Position numbers and translations under genes: made by a program. DNA of 64,000 bases from Streptococcus suis (GTDB lineage: Bacteria; Bacillota; Bacilli; Lactobacillales; Streptococcaceae), in the NCBI GenBank assembly GCA_029593505.1, contig JAKTNI010000001.1:478260-542259 (forward strand). The letters run 5' to 3'. The stretch's first letter is position 1. Each line of letters begins with the position of its first letter. Positions 27,801 to 38,484 of this stretch are shown here, in pieces. The notes beneath the pieces are model-generated. The model was not told where the DNA came from. It saw only the letters and a program-made list of their open reading frames with translations, and ran no database searches.

Positions 27801-28074
27801 CACAGCTTCCTATCTTTCTGAACAAGGTTTATCTGTATATCCTGTTGGTAAATTAGGAGAATCCAAATATAAAGATATTCCAAGTTTAGTCCGGACAGGA
27901 AAGGTACAAGCGATTGTGAATACTGTAGGAAAAAAACGAGTGGCTGATGGAGATGGTCAAGTAATTCGAAGTTCTGCTATTGAAGCGGGAATTCCTCTTT
28001 TTACAGCTTTGGACACTGCAGAAGCAATGATAAAAGTGTTGGAAAGTCGTAGTTTTGTTACACAGGCTATTTAG
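24895..28074 (+). CDS. carB: Carbamoyl-phosphate synthase large subunit
   Basis: Makes carbamoyl phosphate from bicarbonate, ammonia and two ATP, feeding PyrB and arginine synthesis. It is 1059 residues in two homologous halves, each with a pre-ATP-grasp motif ([20 protein letters not shown] and [20 protein letters not shown]) and an ATP-grasp domain, then a C-terminal MGS-like allosteric domain (about 930-1059). Full length and intact. The ATG at 24895 has only a poor ribosome site (GACAGAGCG), odd for such a gene, but the N-terminus [16 protein letters not shown] matches the family exactly. A terminator follows at 28084. Confidence 0.98.
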   Translation: MPKRTDIQKIMVIGSGPIVIGQAAEFDYAGTQACLALKEEGYSVVLVNSNPATIMTDKEIADKVYIEPITLEFVTRILRKERPDALLPTLGGQTGLNMAMELSKAGILEELGIELLGTKLSAIDRAEDRDLFKQLMEELNQPIPESKIVTTVEEALEFANTIGYPVIVRPAFTLGGTGGGMCDNKEELQEIAENGLKLSPVTQCLIERSIAGFKEIEYEVMRDAADNALVVCNMENFDPVGIHTGDSIVFAPTQTLSDVEHQMLRDASLKIIRALKIEGGCNVQLALDPNSFKYYVIEVNPRVSRSSALASKATGYPIAKLAAKIAVGLTLDEMMNPVTGTTYAMFEPTLDYVVAKIPRFPFDKFEKGERRLGTQMKATGEVMAIGRNIEESLLKACRSLEIGVYHNEIPELCQITDDLLVEKIVKAQDDRLFYLSEAIRRGYTIEELAQLTKIDIFFLDKLLHIVEIEQELATHRNHSDSIKKAKKYGFSDRKIAELWETTENAIRQFRKEQMILPVYKMVDTCAAEFESSTPYFYSTYEWENESIRSKKESVLVLGSGPIRIGQGVEFDYATVHSVKAIQEAGYEAIIMNSNPETVSTDFSVSDKLYFEPLTLEDVLNVIDLEQPKGVIVQFGGQTAINLAEPLAKAGISILGTQVADLDRAEDRELFEKALKSLEIPQSPGQTATNEEEAVEAARNIGFPVLVRPSYVLGGRAMEIVENEADLRSYMRTAVKASPEHPVLVDSYIIGRECEVDAISDGKDVLIPGIMEHIERAGIHSGDSMAVYPPQTLSRHIQDIIADYTKRLAVGLNCVGMMNIQFVIKDETVYVIEVNPRASRTVPFLSKVTNIPMAQVATKLILGQSLTDLGYSDGLYPASKQVHVKAPVFSFSKLAKVDSLLGPEMKSTGEIMGSDVTLEKALYKAFEASYQHLEEFGNVVFTIADEDKEEALALARRFHELGYGLFATIGTASYLSEQGLSVYPVGKLGESKYKDIPSLVRTGKVQAIVNTVGKKRVADGDGQVIRSSAIEAGIPLFTALDTAEAMIKVLESRSFVTQAI

Positions 28075-28083
28075 TAACTATTT

Positions 28084-28114
28084 AAAAGATGATTTCATAA
28101 GAAGTCATCTTTTT
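28084..28114 (+). terminator. Terminator of the pyr operon
   Basis: AAAAGATGA (28084-28092) pairs with TCATCTTTT (28105-28113). The T-run ends directly in the extended -10 of the next gene. Confidence 0.85.
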
Positions 28115-28128
28115 GGTATAATGAAACC
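28114..28128 (+). promoter_or_regulatory. Extended -10 promoter six bases before the methyltransferase ATG
   Basis: TGG-TATAAT (TATAAT 28117-28122), then gaaacc, then ATG at 28129. Transcription should begin at or within a base or two of the A of ATG, giving a leaderless mRNA. No Shine-Dalgarno is present. Confidence 0.7.
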
Positions 28129-28896
28129 ATGAAATATATTGTAACAACTAGTTTAAGAATGAATATACATCTCGTTGAACAAGCTAGAGAATTATCAAGA
28201 GAGTTAGGAATAGAATATGTAGAACGTAAGAAACGGTCAATAGCTACTTTTTTGAAGAGTGTCGATGCTGTTTTGGTGGTGTATCAATCTAAACTTATTT
28301 TAGAACAAAGAGGTAGTAATCCTTTCTTTTTTCATCCAGATACGGCGTTATTACGGATTAAATCTGGTGGTCAGGATCCATTATTAGAATTATTAGGACT
28401 TGCTCCGAAACAAATTCTAGATTGTACAATGGGTTTGGCCTCTGATAGTATTGTTATGGCAAGTGCAGGGCACCATGTTACAGCAATCGAAAGTTCTGAA
28501 ATAATTTATTGTTTAGTTAGCAATGGTTTGAAGAACTTTGATAGTGGTAATAAGACAGTAAATCAAGCGATGCGATCGATTAGGACAAAATGTACAGGTA
28601 GTTTATCCTTTTTAAAAGAACAAACACCACAATCTTTTGATGTCATTTATTTTGATCCTATGTTCTCAGAGAATATTCCAGAATCTCAGAATTTGTCAGG
28701 ATTGTCTACTATGGCAAATTATAGTCGTTTAACACTGGATTTATTTCATGAAGCAAAGCGAGTGGCCAAAGAGAAAATTATTATCAAAGCACATTTTAGA
28801 GATCCTATTTTTGAAGAATTGGGCATAAAGCGCCATCTTCGTCCAAATCAAAAGTTTCACTATGGAGAATATTTGTTAGGGGAGAAAAATGAATGA
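28129..28896 (+). CDS. Class I SAM-dependent methyltransferase (YpiP/RsmJ-like)
   Basis: A 255-residue methyltransferase of the RsmJ-like family (Bacillus YpiP group). The SAM-binding region reads [19 protein letters not shown] with the acidic strand end AIESSEI; the catalytic-type motif is VIYFDPMF. RsmJ methylates G1516 of 16S rRNA in enterobacteria; whether this short Firmicutes relative does the same is unknown. There is no ribosome binding site: the ATG lies six bases after a -10 box, so translation is probably leaderless. It overlaps pcp by four bases (ATGA). Confidence 0.82.
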   Translation: MKYIVTTSLRMNIHLVEQARELSRELGIEYVERKKRSIATFLKSVDAVLVVYQSKLILEQRGSNPFFFHPDTALLRIKSGGQDPLLELLGLAPKQILDCTMGLASDSIVMASAGHHVTAIESSEIIYCLVSNGLKNFDSGNKTVNQAMRSIRTKCTGSLSFLKEQTPQSFDVIYFDPMFSENIPESQNLSGLSTMANYSRLTLDLFHEAKRVAKEKIIIKAHFRDPIFEELGIKRHLRPNQKFHYGEYLLGEKNE

Positions 28897-29540
28897 AGAT
28901 TTTAGTAACGGGTTTTGATCCATTTGGTGGGAATGATATCAATCCATCATTAGAAATTTTAAAGCGATTACCAGATAGTATTGACGAAGCAACTCTCATT
29001 AAATTAGAAGTGCCAACTGTTTTTCACCAATCAGCTCAAATTTTGGAAGAAGCAATGACTCTTTACCGACCTGATGTTGTTATTTGTATTGGACAGGCTG
29101 GAGGAAGAACGGAGGTAACACCTGAAAGAGTAGCTATTAATCAAGATGACGCTAGTATTCCTGACAATAATGGTTATCAACCTATAGATGATTCAATTCG
29201 AGAAGATGGTCAGCCAGCTTATTTTTCTACATTACCAATTAAAGCTATAGTAGAAGCGATTCGAAAAGTTGGTGTACCAGCTTCCGTATCCAATACAGCA
29301 GGAACATTTGTGTGTAATCACCTCATGTACCAAGCACTTTATTTGGCGGATAAAAAATTTCATCAGACTAAAGTAGGTTTTATCCATATTCCCTTTATAC
29401 CAGAGCAAGTTGTTGGTAAAATTGGAGTAGCTTCAATGTCGTTAGATGATATTGTTAAAGCCATTAAGGTAGCATTAACAACGATTGTTGCTTATTCTAA
29501 CGAAGAAGATGTGAAGTCTGTCGGAGGAGCAACTCATTAA
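28893..29540 (+). CDS. pcp: Pyrrolidone-carboxylate peptidase (pyroglutamyl peptidase I)
   Basis: Cysteine peptidase that removes N-terminal pyroglutamate; cytoplasmic. It is 215 residues. The N-terminus [18 protein letters not shown] is the family signature; the catalytic Cys is in [14 protein letters not shown] and the His in [11 protein letters not shown]; the Glu lies in the ERVAIN region. The ATG at 28893 overlaps the methyltransferase stop, with GGGGAGAAAAATG as ribosome site. Confidence 0.96.
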   Translation: MKILVTGFDPFGGNDINPSLEILKRLPDSIDEATLIKLEVPTVFHQSAQILEEAMTLYRPDVVICIGQAGGRTEVTPERVAINQDDASIPDNNGYQPIDDSIREDGQPAYFSTLPIKAIVEAIRKVGVPASVSNTAGTFVCNHLMYQALYLADKKFHQTKVGFIHIPFIPEQVVGKIGVASMSLDDIVKAIKVALTTIVAYSNEEDVKSVGGATH

Positions 29541-29582
29541 TCTTATCTATAAAAAATTTAGAAGTTATGTCAAGAAAAAAAC

Positions 29583-29611
29583 TTGACAGATAGATTTTAT
29601 TCTGTTACAAT
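29583..29611 (+). promoter_or_regulatory. Consensus promoter of rpsP-khpA
   Basis: TTGACA (29583-29588), 17-base spacer, TACAAT (29606-29611). The -35 box is the right arm of a dyad TGTCAAG (29568-29574) and CTTGACA (29582-29588). Confidence 0.88.
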
Positions 29612-29680
29612 GGTTTTCGTGATAAATAGTTATCCTATTTCACCAACATAAAAAAATAATAAGAAAAGAGAAATATCAAA

Positions 29681-29953
29681 ATGGCAGTTAAAATTCGTTT
29701 GACTCGTATGGGTTCTAAAAAGAAACCTTTCTACCGTATCAATGTTGCAGATTCACGCGCTCCACGTGATGGTCGTTTTATCGAAACAGTTGGTACTTAC
29801 AATCCACTTTTGGCTGAAAATTCAGTTACTCTTAAAGAAGAGCGTGTACTTGAGTGGTTAGCTAAAGGTGCACAACCATCTGACACAGTTCGTTCCCTTC
29901 TTTCAAATGCTGGAGTAATGAAAAAATTCCACGAATCAAAATTCTCAAAATAA
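29681..29953 (+). CDS. rpsP: 30S ribosomal protein S16
   Basis: A 90-residue small-subunit protein starting [20 protein letters not shown] with the conserved [22 protein letters not shown] precedes the ATG. A strong promoter lies upstream with a leader of about 60 bases; khpA follows after 24 bases. In many Firmicutes rpsP sits with rimM-trmD; here those lie 17 kb away. Confidence 0.98.
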   Translation: MAVKIRLTRMGSKKKPFYRINVADSRAPRDGRFIETVGTYNPLLAENSVTLKEERVLEWLAKGAQPSDTVRSLLSNAGVMKKFHESKFSK

Positions 29954-29977
29954 GAAAACAGTAAGCGAGACCACTTT

Positions 29978-30217
29978 ATGGACATGATTGAAAATCTTAT
30001 TATTGCAATTGTGAAGCCGTTGATTTCACAACCTGAACGTTTAACGATTAAAATCGTTGATACACCTGAATTTTTAGAATACCATTTAGATTTGGATCAA
30101 TCGGATATTGGTCGTCTGATTGGTAAAAAAGGACGTACAATTTCTGCAATCAGAACGATTGTTTATTCTGTTCCAACAAGTGGTAAGAAAGTTCGTTTAG
30201 TGATTGATGAGAAATAA
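29978..30217 (+). CDS. khpA: KhpA, KH-domain RNA-binding protein
   Basis: A 79-residue single KH domain protein that pairs with KhpB (EloR) in streptococci and affects cell elongation and RNA regulation. The GxxG loop is visible in [19 protein letters not shown]. Co-transcribed with rpsP, the usual streptococcal order. The ribosome site before 29978 is weak (AAGCGAGA); the ATG at 29984 is an alternative. It ends at a strong two-way terminator. Confidence 0.93.
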   Translation: MDMIENLIIAIVKPLISQPERLTIKIVDTPEFLEYHLDLDQSDIGRLIGKKGRTISAIRTIVYSVPTSGKKVRLVIDEK

Positions 30218-30260
30218 CAAATAAGAGACTGGATATTTTTATCCAGTCTCTTATTTGTTT
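30216..30260. terminator. Bidirectional terminator between khpA and the deacetylase
   Basis: A perfect 19-base stem (30216-30234 with 30241-30259) with a six-base loop, A-rich on one flank and T-rich on the other, placed between convergent genes. Confidence 0.97.
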
Positions 30261-30279
30261 CTAGTGTAAAAGAAATGAT

Positions 30280-31197
30280 TTATTGAGTAATTTCTGCCAA
30301 CAAGCTCTCAGCAGTTGTAGTCGGCAACACGCGCACACGATTAAGTGTTAATAGTCCGTCGTTTGCAGAAGCTAGACCATTATTGGTCGTTAGACCTAGT
30401 TTATATCCTGCTTGTTCTGTCAGAGTAATAGTGTCTGAAGAATATCGTCCAGCTGGATAAGCAATTGCGATGGTTTGTTGCGATAGATGAGTGTCAAGAT
30501 AGGTTTTAGAGGTAACAAGTTCGTTATTTTGTGTGTCAATGGTACTATATTCTAAATCGGGGTGATTGACGGTATGGCTTTGGAACGAAAGATTATGATC
30601 GTGCATTTCTTTCATTTGCTCTATTGTAAGGTTGCCGGAGTTTCCATTTTCTGTAAAACCAGTGATAACATTATTCGTTGCTTTCATCTGATATTGTTTC
30701 AGTAGTGGATAGGCGTGGCTATAAAAATCCCATAAACTATCATCAAAGGTTAGCCAAACGACTTTTTTTCCAACAGGTAGGACATTTTCAGTCAATACTT
30801 TATAAGCTTCTTCAGGTGATAGTGTGTAGTAACCTGCATCTTGCAAAGCTTTTAGATGGCTTTCAAACGTAGTAGGATCAACAATCAGGTTTGCATTAGC
30901 AGCTTCTTCAGGAGCCATAACATGAATGGCATGGTACATCAAGATAGGGAATTTGATAATCTCTTCTTGCTTTTGCCAAGTAATCTCAGGATGTTGATTA
31001 GCACTTGATATCGTACTCGAAGCCACAAAGCTTGCTTCTGTTGTTTGTTGATGATGACTATTCTCTTTAGATGTTGATTGAAATAGAGTGAATAAAATAG
31101 CAAAAGTCGTTATGAGAATGAGTAAAATTCCTATAAAAGCGAACATATTCCACTTTTTTTGTCTTTGATGTCGCCGAGCACGTCTAGATTTTTTCAT
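30280..31197 (-). CDS. Membrane-anchored polysaccharide deacetylase
   Basis: A 305-residue exported enzyme of the NodB/CE4 family, the only clear minus-strand gene here. A basic N-terminus (MKKSRRARRHQRQKKW) and one membrane anchor (about residues 17-38) precede a Ser/Thr-rich linker and the catalytic domain: metal and base Asp in WLTFDDS, the metal His pair in SHTVNHPDL, and AYPAGRYS. It probably removes acetyl groups from a cell-wall sugar polymer or exopolysaccharide; it is shorter than streptococcal PgdA. I start it at 31197 with GGAG about nine bases upstream. Its promoter (TGGTATAAT read on the minus strand, 31229-31237) is divergent from hom. Confidence 0.88.
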   Translation of the reverse strand: MKKSRRARRHQRQKKWNMFAFIGILLILITTFAILFTLFQSTSKENSHHQQTTEASFVASSTISSANQHPEITWQKQEEIIKFPILMYHAIHVMAPEEAANANLIVDPTTFESHLKALQDAGYYTLSPEEAYKVLTENVLPVGKKVVWLTFDDSLWDFYSHAYPLLKQYQMKATNNVITGFTENGNSGNLTIEQMKEMHDHNLSFQSHTVNHPDLEYSTIDTQNNELVTSKTYLDTHLSQQTIAIAYPAGRYSSDTITLTEQAGYKLGLTTNNGLASANDGLLTLNRVRVLPTTTAESLLAEITQ

Positions 31198-31228
31198 ATG
31201 TATTATCTCCGTCGTTATGAATACATTC

Positions 31229-31273
31229 ATTATACCAAATTTTTTGCCAAATAGTCAGAATATTTGATATAAT
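31229..31273. promoter_or_regulatory. Divergent promoters: deacetylase (-) and hom (+)
   Basis: On the minus strand TGG-TATAAT occupies 31229-31237. On the plus strand TTGCCA (31244-31249), an 18-base spacer and TGA-TATAAT (TATAAT 31268-31273) serve hom. The two -35 regions overlap, so one regulator could affect both. Confidence 0.72.
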
Positions 31274-31303
31274 AGGAAAAATACTTTTATCAAAGGAGAG
31301 TAC

Positions 31304-32590
31304 ATGGTAGTTAAGATAGCGTTATTAGGATTTGGTACTGTGGCAAGTGGTGTGCCGTTTTTATTGAAAGAAAATACAGATAAGATTGAGAAAACTGCAC
31401 AAGATAGTATTGAAATCTCAAAAGTACTTGTTAAAGATGAAGCAGAAAAAGAACGTTTGCTGGCAGCAGGCTATCACTATCAATTTGTTACTACGATTGA
31501 TGATATTTTACAGGACAAAGAAATTTCTATTGTTGTTGAGTTAATGGGACGAATTGAACCAGCAAAAACTTTTATTACACGTGCCTTAGAAGCTGGCAAA
31601 CATATTGTCACTGCTAATAAAGATTTGTTAGCAGTACATGGTGCAGAATTGCAAGCATTGGCAGCAGAAAAAGGTGTGGCACTTTATTACGAAGCTGCTG
31701 TTGCTGGTGGCATTCCAATCTTACGTACTCTGGTTAATTCATTATCAGCAGATAAGGTTACCCGCATTCTAGGTGTTTTAAATGGTACCTCGAATTTTAT
31801 GTTGACAAAAATGGTTGATGAAGGTTGGACATACGATAAAGCTTTGCAGACAGCTCAAGAATTGGGCTATGCAGAGTCTGATCCGACAAATGATGTGGAA
31901 GGAATTGATGCTGCGTATAAGGCTGTTATCTTGAGTCAATTTGCTTTTGGTATGAGCGTTGCTTTTGATCAAGTGGAGCATAAGGGAATTTCCACAATTA
32001 CTCCTGAGGATGTTGCAGTTGCTCAAGAGTTGGGATATGTTATTAAGTTAGTAGGAGATATTCAAGAAACTCCTTCAGGGATTGTTGCAGAAGTGTCACC
32101 AACTTTTCTACCAAAACATCATCCACTAGCTAGTGTGAATGGTGTGATGAATGCTGTTTTTGTTGAGTCTATTGGTATTGGGGAGTCTATGTACTATGGT
32201 CCTGGAGCTGGTCAAAAACCGACAGCTACAAGTGTTACTGCTGACATTATTCGTATCGTTCGTCGTCTAAAAGATGGTACTATTGGTAAGGCTTTTAATG
32301 AGTATAATCGTTCATTAGCTTTGGCTGCACCGACGGATGTGAAAAGTGAGTATTATTTCTCTATTTTGACACCAGATAAAAGTGGAAAAATGCTTCGTTT
32401 AGCGGAAATTTTTAATTCAGAAGATATTTCCTTCAAGCAAATTTTACAACAAGGTGCAAATGGCGAAACAGCTCGTCTAGTCATTGTTACACATGAGATG
32501 AATAAGACGCAGTTAGAAAAAGTAACAGACAAACTTTCTCATGAGAGTGATTTTACTGTTTTGAACACCTTTAAAGTTTTGGGAGAGTAG
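31304..32590 (+). CDS. hom: Homoserine dehydrogenase
   Basis: NAD(P)H-dependent reduction of aspartate semialdehyde to homoserine, feeding threonine and methionine. It is 428 residues: an N-terminal Rossmann fold ([11 protein letters not shown]), a catalytic domain with [13 protein letters not shown] and [12 protein letters not shown], and a C-terminal ACT domain (about 345-428, beginning [15 protein letters not shown]) for feedback inhibition. AAAGGAGAG precedes the ATG. Operon with thrB, three bases apart. No T-box seen. Confidence 0.97.
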   Translation: MVVKIALLGFGTVASGVPFLLKENTDKIEKTAQDSIEISKVLVKDEAEKERLLAAGYHYQFVTTIDDILQDKEISIVVELMGRIEPAKTFITRALEAGKHIVTANKDLLAVHGAELQALAAEKGVALYYEAAVAGGIPILRTLVNSLSADKVTRILGVLNGTSNFMLTKMVDEGWTYDKALQTAQELGYAESDPTNDVEGIDAAYKAVILSQFAFGMSVAFDQVEHKGISTITPEDVAVAQELGYVIKLVGDIQETPSGIVAEVSPTFLPKHHPLASVNGVMNAVFVESIGIGESMYYGPGAGQKPTATSVTADIIRIVRRLKDGTIGKAFNEYNRSLALAAPTDVKSEYYFSILTPDKSGKMLRLAEIFNSEDISFKQILQQGANGETARLVIVTHEMNKTQLEKVTDKLSHESDFTVLNTFKVLGE

Positions 32591-32593
32591 GAT

Positions 32594-33454
32594 ATGAAAA
32601 TTATTGTTCCAGCAACTTCTGCAAATATTGGTCCCGGTTTTGATTCTGTTGGTGTAGCTCTTTCAAAATATTTGACGATTGAGGTGTTTGAGCAAACAAG
32701 TGAGTGGCTTGTTGAACATAACTTAGAATTTGTTCCGTCTGACGAGAACAACCTCTTGATAAAAACCGCTTTGAAAGTAGCCAAAGATTTACCACCACAT
32801 CGTATCAAAATGACAAGTGATATTCCTTTGGCGCGTGGTTTAGGTTCATCTAGTTCGGTTATTGTTGCTGGTATTGAATTGGCTAATCAATTGGCGCAGT
32901 TGAATATGACTGCTGATGAAAAACTGTTAAAAGCAACAGAAATTGAAGGTCATCCTGACAATGTGGCACCAGCAATTTTTGGGAATTTGGTGATTTCTAG
33001 CTATGTCAATAAGAAAGTGCAAGCTGTTGTTACAGAATTCCCAGAAGCAAGCTTTATTTCGTTTATTCCTAATTATCCTTTGCGTACGGTAGAAAGTCGC
33101 GGAGTATTACCATCTCAAATGGGATATAAGAAAGCTGTGGCAGCAAGCGCGATTGCTAATGTAGCTATTGCAAGTTTGATGGTAGGTGATTTGGAAAAAG
33201 CAGGAAAGGCGATTCAGTCAGACATGTTTCACGAGCCATTTCGTCAGTTATTAGTGAAAGAATTTTGTCCGATTAAACAAGTTTGTCATGAGTTAGGCGC
33301 CTATGCGACGTATTTGTCTGGTGCTGGACCTACAGTTATGGTGTTAGCACCAAGGGATAAAGAAGAGCATTTAAAAACAGCCATTGAAGAATTAAATTTG
33401 GATGGAAGTGTACATTGTTTACAAGTTGATACTACAGGTGTTAAAGTTTTATGA
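32594..33454 (+). CDS. thrB: Homoserine kinase
   Basis: GHMP-family kinase that phosphorylates homoserine for threonine synthesis. It is 286 residues, with the GHMP signatures [16 protein letters not shown] at the N-terminus, the phosphate loop [20 protein letters not shown], and the C-terminal [12 protein letters not shown]. Starts three bases after hom; threonine synthase is not in the window. Confidence 0.97.
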   Translation: MKIIVPATSANIGPGFDSVGVALSKYLTIEVFEQTSEWLVEHNLEFVPSDENNLLIKTALKVAKDLPPHRIKMTSDIPLARGLGSSSSVIVAGIELANQLAQLNMTADEKLLKATEIEGHPDNVAPAIFGNLVISSYVNKKVQAVVTEFPEASFISFIPNYPLRTVESRGVLPSQMGYKKAVAASAIANVAIASLMVGDLEKAGKAIQSDMFHEPFRQLLVKEFCPIKQVCHELGAYATYLSGAGPTVMVLAPRDKEEHLKTAIEELNLDGSVHCLQVDTTGVKVL

Positions 33455-33455
33455 A

Positions 33456-33486
33456 AACGCAACTCAATAGATAGTTGTGTTTTTTT
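33456..33486 (+). terminator. Terminator of hom-thrB
   Basis: AACGCAACT (33456-33464) with AGTTGTGTT (33473-33481, one G-U pair), then a T-run. Confidence 0.9.
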
Positions 33487-33543
33487 ATTGTTTGAAGAAT
33501 AAAAGGAATAATATTCCAGATATTCGTTTTCTATCTAATTTTT

Positions 33544-33552
33544 TGGTATAAT
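33544..33552 (+). promoter_or_regulatory. Extended -10 promoter of murB-pot
   Basis: TGG-TATAAT with TATAAT at 33547-33552, about 25-37 bases before the candidate murB starts. Confidence 0.7.
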
Positions 33553-33589
33553 AATCTCTGTACATTTTAAAATTGAAATGAGAAGATTT

Positions 33590-34498
33590 ATGAAAGATAA
33601 AATTAAATATGAATTGGAAGATATTGATATTCGTTTTGACGAACCTTTAAAAGAGTATACTTATACAAAAGTAGGTGGTGTAGTAGACTATCTAGCTTTT
33701 CCTCGTAATCGTTATGAAATAGTTCGTATTATAGAGTTTGCCAAGCGTGAAGGAATTTCTTGGCAAGTTTTGGGGAATTCAAGTAATATCATTGTACGTG
33801 ATGGTGGTATTCGTGGTTTTGTGATTCGTATGGATAACCTCAATTCCGTAACAGTTTCCGGATATACGATTGAAGCAGAAGCAGGCGCTAACCTGATAGA
33901 AACAACAAAAGTAGCTCTGTTTCATTCTTTGGCAGGGTTTGAATTTGCTTGTGGTATTCCGGGAAGTATCGGTGGGGCTGTCTATATGAATGCAGGTGCT
34001 TATGGTGGCGAAATTGCTCATATTTTGGTATCTGCTCAAATTTTGACACCTGCTGGTTATGTGGAAACTTTAGATAACAGGGAATTGCGATTTGGTTATC
34101 GTTCGTCTATCTTGCAGGAAAATGGTGCGATTGTTTTATCTGCTAAATTTGCTTTAAAACCGGGAAATTATACAGTTATTCAGCAAGAAATGGCACGTTT
34201 AACCCATCTTAGAGAGCTAAAACAACCTTTGGAATATCCATCGTGCGGCTCAGTTTTTAAACGTCCGCTTGGGCATTTTGCAGGTCAATTGATTATGGAC
34301 GCTGGTCTAAAAGGGTATCGTATTGGCGGTGTTGAAGTGTCTGAAAAACATGCTGGTTTTATGGTTAATATTGAAAATGGTTGTGCTAAGGACTATGAAG
34401 ATTTAATAGCATATGTCATTGATACAGTAGAACAGTTCTCAGGAATTAAGTTAGAGAGAGAAGTTCGTATTATCGGTGATGTTATAGATGAATTATAG
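33590..34498 (+). CDS. murB: UDP-N-acetylenolpyruvoylglucosamine reductase
   Basis: FAD enzyme that completes UDP-MurNAc synthesis for peptidoglycan. It is 302 residues from the ATG at 33590 (GAGAAG five bases upstream) or 306 from the ATG at 33578. The FAD-binding [14 protein letters not shown], the [20 protein letters not shown] stretch and [11 protein letters not shown] with the conserved Ser/Cys region are visible. It precedes potABCD by about 40 bases, the standard streptococcal arrangement, so the cell-wall gene and polyamine transporter share transcription. Confidence 0.97.
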   Translation: MKDKIKYELEDIDIRFDEPLKEYTYTKVGGVVDYLAFPRNRYEIVRIIEFAKREGISWQVLGNSSNIIVRDGGIRGFVIRMDNLNSVTVSGYTIEAEAGANLIETTKVALFHSLAGFEFACGIPGSIGGAVYMNAGAYGGEIAHILVSAQILTPAGYVETLDNRELRFGYRSSILQENGAIVLSAKFALKPGNYTVIQQEMARLTHLRELKQPLEYPSCGSVFKRPLGHFAGQLIMDAGLKGYRIGGVEVSEKHAGFMVNIENGCAKDYEDLIAYVIDTVEQFSGIKLEREVRIIGDVIDEL

Positions 34499-34536
34499 CA
34501 CCTTAGTTTATGATGTACAGAAGGAATTTATGAAAA

Positions 34537-35691
34537 TTGAAAAAACCAATTATTGAGTTTAAAAACGTTTCAAAAGTATTTGAAGATAGTGGAACAAGTG
34601 TTTTAAAGAATATTAGCTTTGAATTAGAAGAAGGGAAATTTTATACTCTTCTTGGGGCTTCTGGGTCAGGAAAATCCACTATTCTAAATATTATTGCAGG
34701 GTTGCTTGACGCCAGTTCTGGTGATATTTATTTGGATGGTCAACGAATAAATGATGTTCCAACTAACAAGCGTGATGTTCATACAGTTTTTCAGTCCTAT
34801 GCTTTATTTCCGCACATGACTGTTTTTGAAAATGTAGCCTTTCCTCTCAAATTGCGAAAAGTTGATAAAGCAGAAACAGAACGTCGTGTAACAGAAGCTT
34901 TACAACTCGTTCGATTGTCCGGTTATGAACATCGTTCTATTCAAAAATTATCTGGTGGTCAGCGTCAACGCGTAGCTATTGCACGTGCCATTATTAATCA
35001 GCCTCGTGTTGTCTTGTTAGATGAACCGCTTTCTGCTCTGGATTTAAAATTAAGGACAGAGATGCAATATGAGTTACGCGAACTTCAACAACGGTTAGGC
35101 ATTACTTTTGTTTTTGTAACACATGACCAAGAAGAAGCTTTGGCAATGAGTGATTGGATTTTTGTCATGAATGATGGTGAAATTGTCCAATCAGGTACTC
35201 CTGTTGATATTTATGATGAGCCAATCAATCATTTCGTAGCAACTTTTATCGGAGAATCGAATATTTTGCCCGGCCGCATGATCCAAGACTATTTAGTTGA
35301 ATTTAACGGTAAGCATTTTGAAGCAGTTGATGGTGGTATGCGACCAAATGAGGAGGTTGAGGTTGTTATTCGTCCTGAAGATTTGCGAATTACACTTCCA
35401 GAAGAAGGAAAATTACAAGTGAAAGTTGATACTCAGCTATTCAGAGGAGTGCATTATGAAATCATTGCTTATGATGATTTGGGTAATGAATGGATGATTC
35501 ATTCTACCCGTAAAGCAATCGTTGGTGAAGTGATTGGTCTAGACTTCGAACCAGAAGACATCCACATTATGCGTCTCAATGAAACAGAAGAAGAGTTTGA
35601 TGCTCGTATTGAAGAATATGTAGAGGTAGAGGAAGTAGAAGAAGGTTTGATTCACGCCATTGAGGAGGAACGCAATGAAGAAAACCTCTAA
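34537..35691 (+). CDS. potA: Spermidine/putrescine ABC transporter ATPase PotA
   Basis: ATP-binding subunit of the polyamine importer PotABCD. It is 384 residues: Walker [10 protein letters not shown] at residues 40-48, Q-loop FQSYALFP, signature [14 protein letters not shown], Walker [13 protein letters not shown], switch VTHDQEEAL and a C-terminal TOBE-like regulatory domain. It starts at TTG 34537; the ATG at 34530 is out of frame and hits a stop. AGAAGGAA is the ribosome site. The tail is rich in Glu. It overlaps potB by 17 bases. Confidence 0.96.
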   Translation: MKKPIIEFKNVSKVFEDSGTSVLKNISFELEEGKFYTLLGASGSGKSTILNIIAGLLDASSGDIYLDGQRINDVPTNKRDVHTVFQSYALFPHMTVFENVAFPLKLRKVDKAETERRVTEALQLVRLSGYEHRSIQKLSGGQRQRVAIARAIINQPRVVLLDEPLSALDLKLRTEMQYELRELQQRLGITFVFVTHDQEEALAMSDWIFVMNDGEIVQSGTPVDIYDEPINHFVATFIGESNILPGRMIQDYLVEFNGKHFEAVDGGMRPNEEVEVVIRPEDLRITLPEEGKLQVKVDTQLFRGVHYEIIAYDDLGNEWMIHSTRKAIVGEVIGLDFEPEDIHIMRLNETEEEFDARIEEYVEVEEVEEGLIHAIEEERNEENL

Positions 35692-36478
35692 ATTGTTTGC
35701 CATACCTTATGCTTTATGGGTTTTCCTTTTTGTTTTAGCTCCTCTAGCTTTGATTATCTTTCAATCTTTTTTTGATATTCATGGTCATTTTACTCTTGCA
35801 AATTATCAAACTTACTTTCATTCTCCCAATATGACCTATCTACGAATGAGTATCAATTCTATTGTCTATGCGGGAATTATTACATTTGTAACGCTTCTTG
35901 TATCTTATCCAACAGCTTATTGTTTGACAAAGTTGAAACATAGACAGCTTTGGTTGATGCTTATTATCTTACCAACTTGGGTTAATCTCTTGTTAAAAGC
36001 CTATGCTTTTATTGGAATTTTTGGTCAGCATGGTTCTGTTAATCAATTTTTAGAATTTATCGGTTTGGGTACTAAGCAAATTCTATTTACAGATTTTTCT
36101 TTTGTAGCTGTTGCTGCCTATATTGAAATTCCATTTATGATTTTGCCAATTTTTAACGCTCTAGATGACTTAGACAATAATCTGATAAATGCTAGTCGAG
36201 ATTTGGGGGCAACTTCATGGCAAACTTTTACAAAAGTTATTTTCCCTCTTTCTATGAATGGAGTTCGTTCTGGTGTGCAGGCAGTGTTTATTCCAAGTTT
36301 GAGTCTATTTATGTTGACACGTTTAATTGGTGGAAACCGTGTTATCACGCTAGGAACAGCTATTGAACAACATTTTTTAACTACACAAAATAGGGGAATG
36401 GGAGCAACTATTGGTGTGGTATTGATTGTAGCTATGCTTCTGATCATGTGGCTAACGAAAGAGAGGAAAAAACAATGA
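35675..36478 (+). CDS. potB: Spermidine/putrescine ABC transporter permease PotB
   Basis: First permease of PotABCD, 267 residues, six membrane segments. The EAA-loop motif that contacts PotA reads [20 protein letters not shown]. The ATG at 35675 follows GAGGAGG and lies inside the end of potA; the stop overlaps the potC start (ATGA). Confidence 0.96.
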   Translation: MKKTSKLFAIPYALWVFLFVLAPLALIIFQSFFDIHGHFTLANYQTYFHSPNMTYLRMSINSIVYAGIITFVTLLVSYPTAYCLTKLKHRQLWLMLIILPTWVNLLLKAYAFIGIFGQHGSVNQFLEFIGLGTKQILFTDFSFVAVAAYIEIPFMILPIFNALDDLDNNLINASRDLGATSWQTFTKVIFPLSMNGVRSGVQAVFIPSLSLFMLTRLIGGNRVITLGTAIEQHFLTTQNRGMGATIGVVLIVAMLLIMWLTKERKKQ

Positions 36479-37245
36479 AGAAATTTGCAACAGTCTATCT
36501 GAGTTTTTCTTTCCTTCTTCTTTATCTCCCTATTTTTTATCTTATCTTCTACGCTTTTAACGAAGGTGGGGATATGAACGGCTTTACAGGCTTTACTTTG
36601 GAACATTTTTCATCCATGTTACATGACAGCCGTCTCATGTCTATATTGGTACAAACCTTTTTGCTGGCTTTCCTTAGTTCCTTAATTGCAACTATTATTG
36701 GTACATTTGGAGCAATTTATATTTACCAAGCAAAAACTCGTTTTCAAAATGCTCTTTTATCAGTTAATAACATTTTGATGGTTGCACCAGATGTGATGAT
36801 TGGAGCGAGTTTCCTTATTTTGTTTACTATAATTGGCTTCCAGTTAGGTTTTGTATCTGTCTTGCTCAGTCATATTGCCTTTTCAATTCCTATTGTAGTT
36901 CTTATGGTATTGCCACGATTAAAAGAAATGAATGCGGATATGATTTCAGCAGCCTATGATCTTGGTGCTACTCAGTTGCAGATGATGAAAGAAATTATGT
37001 TGCCGTACTTAACACCTGCTATTATAGCAGGATACTTTATGGCATTTACTTATTCCTTAGATGATTTTGCAGTTACGTTTTTTGTTACCGGAAATGGCTA
37101 TTCTAATTTATCTGTTGAGATTTATTCTCGAGCACGTCAAGGAATTTCTTTAGAAATTAATGCTTTATCCACTCTTGTGTTCCTATTTTCTATTATCTTA
37201 GTGGTTGGGTATTACTTTATTTCACGCGAAAAGGAGGCAAACTAA
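36475..37245 (+). CDS. potC: Spermidine/putrescine ABC transporter permease PotC
   Basis: Second permease, 256 residues, six membrane segments with the EAA-loop SAAYDLGATQLQMMKEIMLP. The ATG at 36475 overlaps the potB stop by four bases, with GAGAGGAAAA as ribosome site. It ends in TAATG shared with potD. Confidence 0.96.
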   Translation: MKKFATVYLSFSFLLLYLPIFYLIFYAFNEGGDMNGFTGFTLEHFSSMLHDSRLMSILVQTFLLAFLSSLIATIIGTFGAIYIYQAKTRFQNALLSVNNILMVAPDVMIGASFLILFTIIGFQLGFVSVLLSHIAFSIPIVVLMVLPRLKEMNADMISAAYDLGATQLQMMKEIMLPYLTPAIIAGYFMAFTYSLDDFAVTFFVTGNGYSNLSVEIYSRARQGISLEINALSTLVFLFSIILVVGYYFISREKEAN

Positions 37246-38315
37246 TGAGACGCTTGTATTCCTTTTTAGTAGGTGTTCTGTGTATTATTCTCTTGCTCTG
37301 GGGTATCAGTTACAAGTTAGAATCTGATGCAGTACAAGGAACAACAGATAAATTGGTTATTTATAATTGGGGAGACTATATTGATCCTGAATTACTGAAA
37401 GAATTCTCGGAAGAAACAGGGATTCAAGTGGATTATCAAACCTTTGATTCCAATGAAGCAATGTACACTAAAATTAAACAAGGCGGAACAACCTATGATT
37501 TAGCTGTTCCATCTGAATATATGATCTCTAAAATGTCAGAAGAAAAAATGCTGATTCAGTTGGATAAGTCTAAAATTCAAGGTTTAGACAATATTGATCC
37601 ACAGTTTATGGGATTAAGCTTTGATGAGGAAAATACTTATTCTATTCCTTATTTTTGGGGAACTCTAGGAATTGTATACAATGATGCTTTGGTAGAACAT
37701 CCACCGCAAGAGTGGGCAGATTTATGGTCTGATGAATACCGTGATAGTATCATGTTAATTGATGGAGCTCGTGAAGTAATGGGCTTTGGTTTGCAGTCGC
37801 TAGGATACAGTTTAAACTCAACCAATACAACAGCTATTCAAGAAGCAGCAGAGCATTTATATCATTTAACGCCAAATGTTAAGGCTATTGTAGCTGATGA
37901 AATCAAGGGGTACATGATCCAAGATGCAGCTGCCATTGCTGTTAGTTTTTCTGGAGAAGCTAGTGAGATGTTAGACGGTAACGAACATTTACACTATGTT
38001 GTTCCTTCGAAAGGTTCTAACCTGTGGTTTGACAATATGGTCATTCCGAAAACAGCTAAAAACATTGATGGAGCATATGCTTTTATGAGTTTTATGCTTC
38101 GTCCTGAGAACGCTTTTCGTAATGCAGAATATGTTGGTTATTCGACACCTATTCCAGCAGCTAAAGCTATGTTGGATGAAGAAACTCAAAATAATGAAGC
38201 TTTTTATCCTTCGGAAGAAACCATGAAAAAAATGGAAGTATATGATAATTTAGGAAAAGAATTACTTGGTACATACAATGACTTATATCTACAATTTAAG
38301 ATGTATCGGAAATAA
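37245..38315 (+). CDS. potD: Spermidine/putrescine-binding protein PotD
   Basis: Extracytoplasmic polyamine receptor, 356 residues. An uncleaved-looking or type I N-terminal hydrophobic segment (residues 4-21, no lipobox) precedes the binding domain KLVIYNWGDYIDPELL; the polyamine-site aromatic and acidic residues lie in YFWGTLGIVYND and NLWFDNMVIPKT. Its length and sequence match the streptococcal PotD antigen. The start overlaps the potC stop by one base. A terminator follows at 38343. Confidence 0.96.
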   Translation: MRRLYSFLVGVLCIILLLWGISYKLESDAVQGTTDKLVIYNWGDYIDPELLKEFSEETGIQVDYQTFDSNEAMYTKIKQGGTTYDLAVPSEYMISKMSEEKMLIQLDKSKIQGLDNIDPQFMGLSFDEENTYSIPYFWGTLGIVYNDALVEHPPQEWADLWSDEYRDSIMLIDGAREVMGFGLQSLGYSLNSTNTTAIQEAAEHLYHLTPNVKAIVADEIKGYMIQDAAAIAVSFSGEASEMLDGNEHLHYVVPSKGSNLWFDNMVIPKTAKNIDGAYAFMSFMLRPENAFRNAEYVGYSTPIPAAKAMLDEETQNNEAFYPSEETMKKMEVYDNLGKELLGTYNDLYLQFKMYRK

Positions 38316-38342
38316 GTAATTATTCTGATTTTGAAGTGATCT

Positions 38343-38389
38343 GGAGTTAGGAACTCAAATTAACGTTTGAATTTCTAACTCCTCTTTTT
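38343..38389 (+). terminator. Terminator of murB-potABCD
   Basis: Outer stem GGAGTTAG (38343-38350) with CTAACTCC (38375-38382), an inner AAATT/AATTT pairing, then CTTTTT. Confidence 0.88.
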
Positions 38390-38484
38390 AATGACACAAG
38401 TTTAAAGTAGGTTTTCTTTAGAATCAATCCTATAACTATTCATTCTTGGAGGTTTAATGGCTATAGGATTTAATTATAATTAGC

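Noticed and set aside
30678..30872. Plus-strand ORF opposite the deacetylase
   Set aside because: It lies wholly within a well-supported minus-strand gene and shows no ribosome site or family pattern.
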